A stretch of 64,000 nucleotides of DNA from Floridanema evergladense. GTDB taxonomy: Bacteria > Cyanobacteriota > Cyanobacteriia > Cyanobacteriales > Aerosakkonemataceae. The stretch lies in assembly GCF_041929205.1 (NCBI RefSeq), contig NZ_JBHFNT010000192.1; one strand, 5' to 3'. A program made the translations under genes and the position numbers. The notes under the pieces are model-generated. The model did no database searches. It was not told the DNA's origin and was given only the letters and a program-made list of their open reading frames with translations. Positions 54,290-62,976 of this stretch are shown piece after piece; position 1 is the first letter of the stretch; each line of letters opens with the position of its first letter.

Positions 54290-56719
54290 TTAGACAGGAA
54301 TTAAATCAGCAAAGCTTACTGAAGATGCAGGAAGATTTCTCAAAATTGCTAAGTACTCGCCTGTGCTAGGAACGGAGATTAAAGTGTTAACAGCATTTGC
54401 ACCTGTTCCTTGAGTAATAGCAATTGATGATGATGGTAAACCTAAGCTTAAACCAATCTTATCTACACCCGGTTGGAAGTCAGTGATTACGTTTGCTGCT
54501 GCGAGATTTTTACTGCCATCTCCTAAAGCGAAAATGAATATATCGCTGCCGTCACCACCAGTCAAAATATCTGTTCCGCGACCACCAGTGATACTATCAT
54601 TACCAGACCCACCATTAATATTATTACCCAAATCATTGCCTAAAATTTCATCATCCCCCTGCGAACCAATGAGGTTTTCAATTAGTGTTCCAAAAGCAAT
54701 TGTGGTGCCGAAACTGTCAGTAAGTACTGGAATAGGTGGTTGAGGATTCTCAGTAGTGCTATTGGGATTAGCAATGGTGTAAACAGAGCCATTAAGGGCT
54801 AATTGAGTTGTATTTTGTCCCCCTTCATTGATGTTGAAATAATAGCCACCTGTAATTGCTGGTAAAGCGGCAAAGTTGAGGGTATCAGTACCACCACTGT
54901 CCCAAATTGTTTGTTTGAAACTGTTTCTACCATTACTTTGATTTGGCCCAATAAAGTTGTTGATATCAAAGGTATAAACTGTGTCGCCTTGGTTGTAATT
55001 AGTCGTGCCATACAAATACTGTAAAGCCCGAACATCATAAGCCATTGGTGTAATACTGTAAGAACCGTTATAGTTAGTAGGAAAAAAGTTATAGGTCATT
55101 ACAGTATTTGTATTGTTATCTTTTCCTTGAGGAAGTGTATAAGTGAAGGGATTTTCCTCTGGATCGTCTTGGAAAGGATGTTTCAAACCTAAAGCATGAC
55201 CTATTTCGTGGACTAGGGCATTGTAAGCAAAACTGCCTGGGCCAGCGCTAAAATCGACTAAACCACGATCGGGATTTAAATGTATATCTCCTGCAAGACC
55301 TGTTCCAGGTGCGTCGGAAGGTAAGTAGGCATAGGCATAAACATTTCCATCACGAGATAAACCTGCTGGCCCGTTAGAAAACATGATTCGGATTCTACCA
55401 ACGTTAGGCGGTCTATCAGGAACCTCGACAAAATTAAGCGGGATATATTGTGAAAGAGTCCGCATAATATTGCGAACGTTATTTTTAACTTCCGGTGTTA
55501 CTTCGCTAACTCCAGATTCTGGGCCTTCATACAAACGTCCGCTGGCTGAGGTGACAAAGCTATAAGTTATTGTGCCTCCAGCACGGATATCTTGCCATTT
55601 GTCTGCTCTTGCTAACCAATCATTTATGAGTATTCCTTGTGTTTGTTCTGTTTCAGTTAGTCTCACGTTTAGTAAGGGAACGATCGCATCTGGATCGAAC
55701 CATACAGAGGCCGATCGTGCTTGATCAAATCCCTCGCGTTGGAACTGCACAAAAGCATCTTTATAAGAGATTTGTTGGGCAGCTAAATCCGGGTTATTTG
55801 CTAAATAATATACCGGATCGTATAACACCGATGCACGACGACCTTCATTAATACCAAAGTTTAAAAAGTGATTGAATGCTTGTCCAGGTGTCAACCCAGC
55901 AGCCCGTAAATCCGGGTTATTCCCCAAATAATAACTTATATCAATAAATTGAGAAAAGCGTCTGCCTTCGTTAACTCCGGCACTTCTAAAATGATCGTAA
56001 GCTTGTCGCCCAGTAGTTAAACCAGCTGCAACTAAGTCTGGATTACTATCTAGGTAAGTATTAACATTAAAATACGGGCCGAATATTCGCTTTTCATTTA
56101 AACCATTAGTCAAAAAGTGATTAATTAGTTCAGCATTTGTGACTACTCCATCTGCGAATAGAGGTGATGGATTTCTGGACAAATCTGGATTAGTAGCCCG
56201 ATAAAAATTGACATCAAATAATGGCAAAGAAGGTCTACCTTCATTTAACCCCCCGTTAATAAATTGAGTGAACAATTCTCGATTACTTAAACCCGCTAAA
56301 TCTGGGTTAGCTGTCCGATAATAATTGATATCAATTAACTGGTTAAAGTTCCGTCCTTCATTTAATCCAGCAGTAAGAAAATGCTTAAATAATTGGTTGT
56401 TATCTAAGCTTGCTAAATCTGGGTTAGCACGGCGATAGTAATTGAGATCGAAAATAGGCGAAAATTGTACTCCTGCGGGAAGCCCTATATCGAAAAAGTT
56501 TTGTAACGCTATACGATTATTGGAGTTTTCTAAAGTGGGATTATTGGTTTCAAAAAAGGCTAAATCAAAAAATTGCGAGAACCTTCTACCTTCTTGTAAG
56601 CCGTATAGTCGTAAATGTTGTAATGCTTGTTGTTCGTTTAACCCTGCTAAGTCTGGATTTTGCTGGATATAGTAATTGTAATCGAAAATATCTTCTAGTC
56701 TTAAACGAGTATCAGCCAT
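54290..56719 (-). CDS. Secreted RTX metalloprotease (serralysin/matrixin-like) with NPDLA repeats
   Basis: An 809-aa protein. Eight repeats of the FDxxYYRxxNPDLAxL type cover about 10-345. A zinc protease domain at about 360-660 has the complete HExxHxxGxxH motif HEIGHALGLKH (His504, Glu505, His508, His514) and a Met-turn region (PMAYDVRALQYLYG). C-terminal RTX units (GNDLGNNINGGSGNDSITGG) bind calcium and are typical of type I secretion. No type I transporter genes are in the window. The downstream paralog is 119 bp away on the same strand and lacks all zinc ligands. The repeats resemble cell-surface repeats in cyanobacterial exoproteins. Confidence 0.9.
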   Translation of the reverse strand: MADTRLRLEDIFDYNYYIQQNPDLAGLNEQQALQHLRLYGLQEGRRFSQFFDLAFFETNNPTLENSNNRIALQNFFDIGLPAGVQFSPIFDLNYYRRANPDLASLDNNQLFKHFLTAGLNEGRNFNQLIDINYYRTANPDLAGLSNRELFTQFINGGLNEGRPSLPLFDVNFYRATNPDLSRNPSPLFADGVVTNAELINHFLTNGLNEKRIFGPYFNVNTYLDSNPDLVAAGLTTGRQAYDHFRSAGVNEGRRFSQFIDISYYLGNNPDLRAAGLTPGQAFNHFLNFGINEGRRASVLYDPVYYLANNPDLAAQQISYKDAFVQFQREGFDQARSASVWFDPDAIVPLLNVRLTETEQTQGILINDWLARADKWQDIRAGGTITYSFVTSASGRLYEGPESGVSEVTPEVKNNVRNIMRTLSQYIPLNFVEVPDRPPNVGRIRIMFSNGPAGLSRDGNVYAYAYLPSDAPGTGLAGDIHLNPDRGLVDFSAGPGSFAYNALVHEIGHALGLKHPFQDDPEENPFTYTLPQGKDNNTNTVMTYNFFPTNYNGSYSITPMAYDVRALQYLYGTTNYNQGDTVYTFDINNFIGPNQSNGRNSFKQTIWDSGGTDTLNFAALPAITGGYYFNINEGGQNTTQLALNGSVYTIANPNSTTENPQPPIPVLTDSFGTTIAFGTLIENLIGSQGDDEILGNDLGNNINGGSGNDSITGGRGTDILTGGDGSDIFIFALGDGSKNLAAANVITDFQPGVDKIGLSLGLPSSSIAITQGTGANAVNTLISVPSTGEYLAILRNLPASSVSFADLIPV

Positions 56720-57201
56720 GATTGCTCTACCTTTTCCAATCTAATTCAATGTTTGTTTGATACTGCAATATAACTTTTCCATTGCCGTTAATTTAGTAAC
56801 ACCTAAATTTAGGCAGGAAATATTTTGCGCTTTGGTGATGAGATTCACTCAAATCGCAGTGGATAAATACCAATTCGCGGTGAGAATCTTCCGAAAATTG
56901 AGGGGTTATGACAGGGAAATTTTTCCTTTTAAGAATCAAGCGAATTAGTATAACCAAGTTATGATGTTATATCAAATTTTCAAAAATTGGTTTGATTGGG
57001 CAAGAATTTTAATAATCACTTGGAAAAATTAAGATTTAGTTCATTATTGCTGAATTAATGGTTGAGACTCTCCCTGATAGAATGAGTAATTTGCCAGGAT
57101 TTTTGATTCCTGGCTCGTAGCTGTTGGTCAAAGGAAAAAAACTGGTTTATTAAATGACGATCGCCCTGCAAAACTCAAGTATAAACCAATCAACCGTTAG
57201 C
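56720..57201. other. Upstream region of the RTX gene pair, 482 bp
   Basis: AT-rich sequence between the RTX protease gene start and the 3' end of the S1-domain gene. A 63-codon plus-strand frame (56757-56948) has no motif and is not called. The promoter of the RTX pair is presumably here. Confidence 0.4.
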
Positions 57202-58107
57202 TTAACCACCTAATAAATTTTTCCTAGCTCTTTGGGCACGAGATTCCGCTGAATCCATTACCTCAGCCATATTTTCTAACATTTCTCCGGGATAGTTTTC
57301 TAGAACTTTGGTAGAAAGAGAAATCCGGCTTTTTCCTTCATCCAAATTTACAACCATTGCTTTAATTGGCTGACCTATTTGGAATAAATTGGTTAAGGAT
57401 TCAATGTAGTTTTGGCTAATTTGTTTAATATGAAGTAAACCACTAGTACCGCCTAAATCTACAAATAAACCAAAGGGTTTAATACTAGAAATTGTTCCTT
57501 CTACTAATTGAGCCAATTCTATTTCGCTAAATCGAGCAGACTGACTAGCTAAACGTTGGGAAAGTACGAGTTTACCACGACTTTGATCTATCTCGATAAA
57601 AGTAGCGCTAAGAGCTTGACCGATTAAATCTTCTAGATTATTGCGATCGATCAAATGCGATCGAGGAATGAATCCCCGCAACCCTTCCACATCTACAGTT
57701 ACCCCACCCTTATTCACACCACTAACTCTTACTTGAACTGACTGAGCGCTATCTTGCAACTCATTGAGTCTATCCCACTTTTCTTTAATTTCTAACTGCT
57801 TCACAGAAACAGTGACTTGTCCTTCCGCGTCTTGTTCCCGAATAATTAAAAATTCCCTTTCTGACTGCAAAGGTAATAACACAGATAAATCTGTAATCCC
57901 TTGCAGCGAAGCTTCTCTAATAGGTAAAAAAGCTGGAGATTTACCTCCTATATCTATAAATGCTCCATCACTACTATACTCGTGGACTCTACCGCGTACT
58001 ATTTGTCCCTTCTCAAATCCGTAATTTTGCGCTTCTAGAGCTTTGGCAAAATCATCTCTAGAAAAGGATAGATTTTCTGCTGGAGAAGGAGTCGAATTGG
58101 ATGTCAT
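57202..58107 (-). CDS. S1 RNA-binding domain protein (ribosomal S1-like)
   Basis: A 301-aa cytosolic protein with three S1 domains: about 33-105 (GQIVRGRVHEYSSDGAFIDI), 120-190 (RVSGVNKGGVTVDVEGLRGF) and 205-275 (VEGTISSIKPFGLFVDLGGT). Cyanobacteria have a short S1 (three domains) and often a second, even shorter paralog of about 300 aa (Rps1b/Nbp1 type); the length here suits the second. It probably binds mRNA or single-stranded RNA at the ribosome; which paralog it is needs comparison with the rest of the genome. It is monocistronic. Confidence 0.87.
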   Translation of the reverse strand: MTSNSTPSPAENLSFSRDDFAKALEAQNYGFEKGQIVRGRVHEYSSDGAFIDIGGKSPAFLPIREASLQGITDLSVLLPLQSEREFLIIREQDAEGQVTVSVKQLEIKEKWDRLNELQDSAQSVQVRVSGVNKGGVTVDVEGLRGFIPRSHLIDRNNLEDLIGQALSATFIEIDQSRGKLVLSQRLASQSARFSEIELAQLVEGTISSIKPFGLFVDLGGTSGLLHIKQISQNYIESLTNLFQIGQPIKAMVVNLDEGKSRISLSTKVLENYPGEMLENMAEVMDSAESRAQRARKNLLGG

Positions 58108-58251
58108 CTTGCAATCTAAATTAGTTTGTTGTTATCGTGCCAGCGGCATCACTATATAAATACCACTAACAACTGTTGATTTGGCTGATAAACTCAGCAT
58201 AATTTAATAGTGGCAAACGCTATAAAAGGGTTTACCACATTCTCAGTAACA

Positions 58252-59004
58252 TTAATTCTCGACTACGAGATTCATTTGAAACAATTGTTTAACTTGTTGC
58301 CAAGCTGCTTCAGCCGCTTCTGCATTATAACTACTACGATGGTCACAGAAGAAACCATGATCTGCTCCATCGTAGCGAAAGACACGATGATGAATGTGAT
58401 TATTTGTTAACTCGGATTCAATCTGGTTAACCTGTTCTGACGGAATACTAGCATCAGCCATGCCAAAAAAGGCATAAATTGTCCCTTTAATATCTTTAGT
58501 CCGAGTAATAGTTGGATTGCCACCACCAGGAGTCATAGTGGTAATACCTGCACCATAGAAAGAAGCAGTAGCTTTAATATCAGGTAAAGTTGCAGCTAAA
58601 TAAGCAACATGACCGCCAAAACAAAAACCAATGCAACCAAAACCATCAGTTTTAACTTCAAGAAGATTCTTGAGATAATCAATTGTGGCTTGAATATCGC
58701 CAAGTAATTCATCAGCTTTGGTTTGCGCTTTATATTTTCTTCCCTCTTCTATATCTTCAGGAGTATAACCAGCTTCATATCCAGGTGCTTGACGTTGGTA
58801 AATAGCGGGTGCGATCGCTACATAACCTTCCTTAGCAATGCGTTCAGTTACCTCGCGAATGTGAGCATTCACCCCGAAAATTTCTTGAATTACTATTATC
58901 CCCGGAAAAGACAACTGACCCGTAGGTTCAGCTAAGTAAGCATCTATTTCCAGACCGCTACCTGGAATTTTTACATACTTTGTCTGAATCTCTATATCTG
59001 TCAT
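58252..59004 (-). CDS. Dienelactone hydrolase family protein
   Basis: A 250-aa alpha/beta hydrolase of the DLH group, with a cysteine nucleophile: Cys128 in GFCFGGH, Asp184 in GMADASIP and His216 in GADHGFF form the triad. The oxyanion-side segment IIVIQEIFGVNAHI (36-49) carries the usual DLH Glu. It is of normal length. The physiological substrate is unknown. It is divergent from the CsoR/InrS-type metal sensor (132 bp). Confidence 0.92.
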   Translation of the reverse strand: MTDIEIQTKYVKIPGSGLEIDAYLAEPTGQLSFPGIIVIQEIFGVNAHIREVTERIAKEGYVAIAPAIYQRQAPGYEAGYTPEDIEEGRKYKAQTKADELLGDIQATIDYLKNLLEVKTDGFGCIGFCFGGHVAYLAATLPDIKATASFYGAGITTMTPGGGNPTITRTKDIKGTIYAFFGMADASIPSEQVNQIESELTNNHIHHRVFRYDGADHGFFCDHRSSYNAEAAEAAWQQVKQLFQMNLVVEN

Positions 59005-59136
59005 AATGATTTGCCACCCTCGTGATATTACCGTTTAGATTTTAATTGATTAACTTGTAAAGAAAGCAAGGAGATTTAGTAAAGTAGATTTGTGGTCAAC
59101 TAAGCTAGGATCGTCAATATTGATAGTCTGTAAATA

Positions 59137-59580
59137 ATGATTGGATCTAAAGACGAAATTTTTCCTGACTTTGAGACAGAGGAAGAACCAGATTTGATTG
59201 ATAGTGCTAAAACTTTGAAAAAAGCGCCCACACCCGATAGTGTAGACCATATCCACACTCATCATTCCCATCATGATGACTTACCACATAGCAGCACAGG
59301 TCATCATCACGTACATTCAGAAGAATCCCTGCGAAGGATAGTTAATCGCCTATCTCGCATCGAAGGACACATTCGCGGCATTAAATCAATGGTACAAGAA
59401 AGCCGTTCCTGCCCTGATGTACTGGTACAGATCGCCGCTGTTAGAGGTGCTCTCGATCGAGTAGCGCGAATGATTTTAGATGAACATTTGACTGATTGTA
59501 TAGGTCGGGCGGCAAAAGAGGGTAATATCGAAGCCGAAATAGAAGAGTTGAAAGCAGCTTTAGATCGGTTTTTACCTTAG
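59137..59580 (+). CDS. CsoR/RcnR-family metal sensor with His-rich N-terminus (InrS-like)
   Basis: A 147-aa all-helical repressor. The metal site residues are in place: Cys92 (SCPDVLVQ), His117 and Cys121 (EHLTDCIG). Residues 38-60 hold eleven histidines in an extension (HIHTHHSHHDD, then GHHHVH), as in nickel-sensing InrS of Synechocystis. A DNA-binding basic helix pair lies at 64-85 (SLRRIVNRLSRIEGHIRGI). Metal preference (Ni, Cu or other) is inferred. No metal exporter gene is adjacent, so the regulated target is probably elsewhere or is the divergent DLH gene. It is 30-50 residues longer than typical CsoR because of the N-terminal extension. Confidence 0.88.
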   Translation: MIGSKDEIFPDFETEEEPDLIDSAKTLKKAPTPDSVDHIHTHHSHHDDLPHSSTGHHHVHSEESLRRIVNRLSRIEGHIRGIKSMVQESRSCPDVLVQIAAVRGALDRVARMILDEHLTDCIGRAAKEGNIEAEIEELKAALDRFLP

Positions 59581-59672
59581 ATACAAATTTATTCTCCCAA
59601 ATTTTGCGGTTTCTCCCGGATTTGGGCAAGCTTTATTGGTAGAAACAATACTAGATGCACCCTGATAATTCT

Positions 59673-59701
59673 AACCCCAGCCTGAAAAACTGGGGTTTTT
59701 T
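59673..59701 (+). terminator. Intrinsic terminator after the metal-sensor gene
   Basis: Stem AACCCCAG/CTGGGGTT with a 9-base loop, followed by a T6 run on the plus strand, 93 bp after the stop of the CsoR/InrS-type gene and before the convergent lysozyme gene. Confidence 0.85.
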
Positions 59702-59707
59702 CGCATA

Positions 59708-60505
59708 TTAATTTTGACTAGCTATCTGCAACTCTTCCTTAAGCATTCGCTGATAAATTTCTGGTAAATATTGCGACATAGAGTTATCTTCAATACCGTA
59801 TCCCAAACTCGTCCAAGTCCCAGAAAGTAGACGTAATACTTCTTCAATTTTTCCTTGGCGTAAGAGATTAGCAATATCGACTCCCCAAGCTTGGCGATCG
59901 CTCAACCAAGCATAGACGATCGCATCTTGATATTCTGGTTCAAAACTATACGCAGTCCAAAATAAAAAAGGCGACGGCTTAGGATGATACCGTTCCGCTT
60001 TTTCTACCCAAGTCTTGTATAATATTTGATACCGTCCAGCTGCTGTACTACATTTCCCCCGATTCGGTCCGGTGGCAATAGTTACACATAACTGCGGATG
60101 ATGGCTCAAGTCCTGTACCTGCTGACCACCATAAAGTACTGCGTAAGGATTTGGTTGATTAGACTCACTTGCCGAAATAGTTCGCATCAAAGCGCGAATA
60201 TAAGGATCGCCACCAGTCATCGTTAACGGTGGAACGATTACATCTGCTGGACTAGTCGCAGTATTAGCAAAAAGTGTATCCCGGAGTAAATCTGCGGCAG
60301 ATCTTGGTTCGGAAAGCTCTTTTTGACCTTGTTGCCAATAAAAATAACCTGTTGACCTTTGGATAGCTTGGCAACTAATTAGCCAGAAGATGAGAGCCAC
60401 AGCTGCCATTGAACTCGCAACTGTTACCCACTGGAGAGCGAAATCTGACTTTTTTTTGCCTCTTGCAGAATGCTTGCGAGCCAATTTTCGAGCCAAAATC
60501 CCCAC
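59708..60505 (-). CDS. Membrane-anchored GH104 (lambda R-like) lysozyme
   Basis: A 265-aa protein. Residues 1-26 are basic (RKLARKHSARGKKK), 27-46 is a membrane anchor, and the catalytic domain starts near 98. It matches the phage lambda endolysin pattern: DPYIRALMRTISASES with Glu114 at the catalytic position, YAVLYGGQ, DLSHHP, and the diagnostic CSTAAGRYQIL (152-162). Lambda R is a lytic transglycosylase, so cleavage of peptidoglycan at the outer face of the inner membrane is expected. Being a chromosomal single gene with its own anchor and no holin, it looks like a resident cell-wall enzyme rather than prophage. The NmrA-like gene precedes it by 38 bp, same strand. Confidence 0.88.
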   Translation of the reverse strand: MGILARKLARKHSARGKKKSDFALQWVTVASSMAAVALIFWLISCQAIQRSTGYFYWQQGQKELSEPRSAADLLRDTLFANTATSPADVIVPPLTMTGGDPYIRALMRTISASESNQPNPYAVLYGGQQVQDLSHHPQLCVTIATGPNRGKCSTAAGRYQILYKTWVEKAERYHPKPSPFLFWTAYSFEPEYQDAIVYAWLSDRQAWGVDIANLLRQGKIEEVLRLLSGTWTSLGYGIEDNSMSQYLPEIYQRMLKEELQIASQN

Positions 60506-60543
60506 TCCTCAACTCAATAAAACCCTGTTTCCATCATGCGAGA

Positions 60544-61203
60544 TCATGTCACGCTGGCAAACAGTTCCTCCCAACTTTTTTCTGCCGCTTGAGGCCCAGC
60601 AACAACTTCAACTATTTTATTCGCCGCTGCTGGTTGAAATAATGCCTCAACGCAAGTCTGCGCTACTTTAGTTCTAGATATCCTACCTTCAAACAAACTG
60701 TCAGCGACAGACATCACAACTTGCTGGGGATTTTCCTCATTCGTCAGACCACCAGGCCGAACTATTGTATAGGTCAGACCACTATTTTGGAGATATTCTT
60801 CAGCTTGTTTTTTCCACACTAAAATTAACCAAAACAAATTTAGTGGATGAAAAAACTTTGATACACAAAGGGATGTAACCAAAACAAACTGTTGAATGTT
60901 ATTAGCTTTAGCAACATCAACTAAGTTTTTGGTACCTTCATAGTCTACTTTGTAAGGGCCTGTGGGGTCAAAACTGGGACTAGCGCCAGTAGCGCAAAGC
61001 AGAACTGTACTATCTCCGATCGCCTGAGCTAAACTCTCAGGTTGTAGTACATCCCCAACTACTAACTCTACTCGATCTGGCAACAATCCTTTGGCTTTTT
61101 CCAAATCCCGCACTAAAGCGCGAACAGGAATTTGCCGCTTCACCAATTCTTGGACAATCCGGCTACCAGTTTCACCTGTTGCCCCTGCTACAAATGCTTT
61201 CAT
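60544..61203 (-). CDS. NmrA-like SDR-family NAD(P)-binding protein
   Basis: A 219-aa protein with an NAD(P)-binding Rossmann fold: FVAGATGETGSRIV (3-16) has the atypical-SDR GxxGxxG motif. ALVRDLEKA (34-42) binds the cofactor ribose side, and ESLAQAIGDSTVLLCATGA (55-73) follows. The YxxxK active site is not clear, as in NmrA/atypical SDRs. Such proteins bind NAD(P)H as sensors or chaperones, or reduce small molecules. Here the substrate is unknown. It is upstream of the GH104 gene. Confidence 0.87.
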   Translation of the reverse strand: MKAFVAGATGETGSRIVQELVKRQIPVRALVRDLEKAKGLLPDRVELVVGDVLQPESLAQAIGDSTVLLCATGASPSFDPTGPYKVDYEGTKNLVDVAKANNIQQFVLVTSLCVSKFFHPLNLFWLILVWKKQAEEYLQNSGLTYTIVRPGGLTNEENPQQVVMSVADSLFEGRISRTKVAQTCVEALFQPAAANKIVEVVAGPQAAEKSWEELFASVT

Positions 61204-61525
61204 GCTTCAAGCTATATTGATTAGCATCTTTTTTACTAGGAGACTTTTTTGAGTTACCTAACCCTAAATTAGAGATAGGAGTCTCTCAGAGATAATCAGC
61301 GTGCTGATTCTACCAGGATAGGAAAGTTATATGCAACTGTTTTCTCCCTATAGGAGTATTTATTACTGTAGGAGGAGTTCCCAGGACAAAGGATGATGTT
61401 TGTAAAATTAAAACTTAACAGTTATAAATTTTCTAGGTTAAAATTCAAAACTTAGATGTAACTTTTTTTCCTGTAAATGGGCATCCTGAAAATAGATAAC
61501 CAATAAACAATTTAGGATAGCATCT
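61204..61525. other. Divergent intergenic region, 322 bp
   Basis: Space between the NmrA-like gene and the DUF1997 gene. It has several TAGGAG/GGAGG-like stretches (about 61352-61378) but no frame behind them. Nothing else is supported. Confidence 0.4.
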
Positions 61526-62230
61526 ATGCAATCACAATACAGCGAGTATCAATCTAGAGAACTATCTGAGACGTTTTTAGATTTTCGGCAAAATTTTTCG
61601 GAAGCAGAAGAGCCAAGCGCACAAGCTGCTGAAGAACTAGAGCCATTTCGCTTTCATGGCTATTTTGAAGATTGTATGGAAATGTACGCGCCGCCGGAAG
61701 TAGTTGCTGAGTATCTAAATGCTCATCATGAATGGTTTCGACGTTGCGCTCAACCGATGAAAGCTGAGCCTTTAGGGGAAAATGGCTATGCTTTAGTAAT
61801 AGGAAAATTTGGTTCTTTTGGTTATGAAGTAGAGCCAAAAATTGGTTTGCACCTATTACCACCGGAGGCTAGTATTTACCGTATCCGCACAATTCCTATT
61901 CCCGGTTATGTGGCTCCTGGGTATGATGTAGATTTCAATGCGGAGATGAAATTGCTTGAGGTAAAGGCAGATTCACTTGAGGGAAATACGGAGTCACCTA
62001 AAAATTTACCAAGTACAATTACCCAGATAGAATGGCAACTTGATTTAGCTGTTTTTATAAAATTTCCCAGATTTATTCATCGGTTACCTAAATCTTTAAT
62101 TCAAAGTACGGGCGATCGCTTATTAGCCCAAATAGTCCGGCAAGTAAATCGCCGCTTAACGCAAAAAGTCCAAGAAGATTTTCATAAAAGCTTAGGGCTA
62201 ATATTACCCCAAAAATCTAAAAGGCACTAA
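61526..62230 (+). CDS. DUF1997 family protein
   Basis: A 234-aa soluble protein of the DUF1997 family, found in cyanobacteria and plants. Visible conserved parts are FRFHGYFEDCMEMYAPPEVV (51-70), VIGKFGSFGYEVEPKIGLHL (91-110) and IPGYVAPGYDVDF (124-136), with a basic C-terminal segment (RFIHRLPKSLIQ). The likely fold is a SRPBCC-like beta-sheet plus helix, but no activity is known. A strong intrinsic terminator follows directly. Confidence 0.82.
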   Translation: MQSQYSEYQSRELSETFLDFRQNFSEAEEPSAQAAEELEPFRFHGYFEDCMEMYAPPEVVAEYLNAHHEWFRRCAQPMKAEPLGENGYALVIGKFGSFGYEVEPKIGLHLLPPEASIYRIRTIPIPGYVAPGYDVDFNAEMKLLEVKADSLEGNTESPKNLPSTITQIEWQLDLAVFIKFPRFIHRLPKSLIQSTGDRLLAQIVRQVNRRLTQKVQEDFHKSLGLILPQKSKRH

Positions 62231-62232
62231 TG

Positions 62233-62290
62233 GGGAATTTCAGATTAAATTTAAACTAGGAATTTTAACTCTGAAATTCCCTCTTTTTTT
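62233..62290 (+). terminator. Intrinsic terminator after the DUF1997 gene
   Basis: Stem GGGAATTTCAGA/TCTGAAATTCCC (12 bp, 62233-62244 and 62270-62281), loop of 25 bases, followed by TCT and a T8 run on the plus strand. The stem lies outside both convergent genes. Confidence 0.85.
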
Positions 62291-62293
62291 TGC

Positions 62294-62764
62294 TTACATT
62301 TTGCTGATGATTCTTTGCACGATATCAACCCCTGTAATTGCCTGCCAACCAAACAAAACCAGAAGTGTAATATTCAAAAAAATGTGGCTGTAGCGAGCCC
62401 AATTTTGCCCTTTTTGCATGAAAGGAGAAAGTGCAGCTGAAGTAGCAATTAATCCGGTCATGCCTAACCCTACCAACAAATGAGGGCCAACAAACAATTT
62501 GCCATTATTGATATATGTAACACCCATACCAACCAGGGTGCCAATTACCATGACCGCCAAAAGTAGAGAGCCTACTTGGTAATGTTTGATGTTAAACTTA
62601 CCCTTGATTAGCTCTTTCTTAGCTTCCCCTTCTGCACTTCTGGTACGTCGAACTAAAACGCCCAGATATAAGGCATACAGGGATAAGGCAAATAGAATCC
62701 ACATTAAAGTGGGGTGAATGAATTGGCTCCAAACTTTCACAGAGGTAGGTATTTCCAAGCTCAT
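62294..62764 (-). CDS. DUF4079 integral membrane protein
   Basis: A 156-aa protein with about four membrane segments: 15-35 (LMWILFALSLYALYLGVLV), 60-80 (VGSLLLAVMVIGTLVGMGV), 90-110 (GPHLLVGLGMTGLIATSAAL) and 125-145 (IFLNITLLVLFGWQAITG). The periodic His residues (HPTLMW, HYQVG, GPHLL, SHIFL) resemble a cytochrome b561-like haem arrangement, as in the cyanobacterial DUF4079 family. Haem binding is inference. It is convergent with the DUF1997 gene. Confidence 0.83.
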   Translation of the reverse strand: MSLEIPTSVKVWSQFIHPTLMWILFALSLYALYLGVLVRRTRSAEGEAKKELIKGKFNIKHYQVGSLLLAVMVIGTLVGMGVTYINNGKLFVGPHLLVGLGMTGLIATSAALSPFMQKGQNWARYSHIFLNITLLVLFGWQAITGVDIVQRIISKM

Positions 62765-62976
62765 AGACTCTTAACAATGGGAGGAACTTTATAAAACTTA
62801 GCATAATTGTTCCGGTTCTTTGTATAGTTAAGATTATCTCCGATGTTTCTTTTGTAACCGATCGCTTTATTTGCATAATATAGCTGCACAATTGGCATAA
62901 TGTCGGGGGTACTGTCTTCTCAAATTTGAGATTTAACGCTAAGTTGTCAGTGAGTGGAATGGAACGAGGGACAGGC

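Noticed and set aside
59708..60505. Prophage remnant around the lambda R-like lysozyme
   Set aside because: No other phage-type gene is nearby, and the protein has its own membrane anchor; a resident enzyme fits better.
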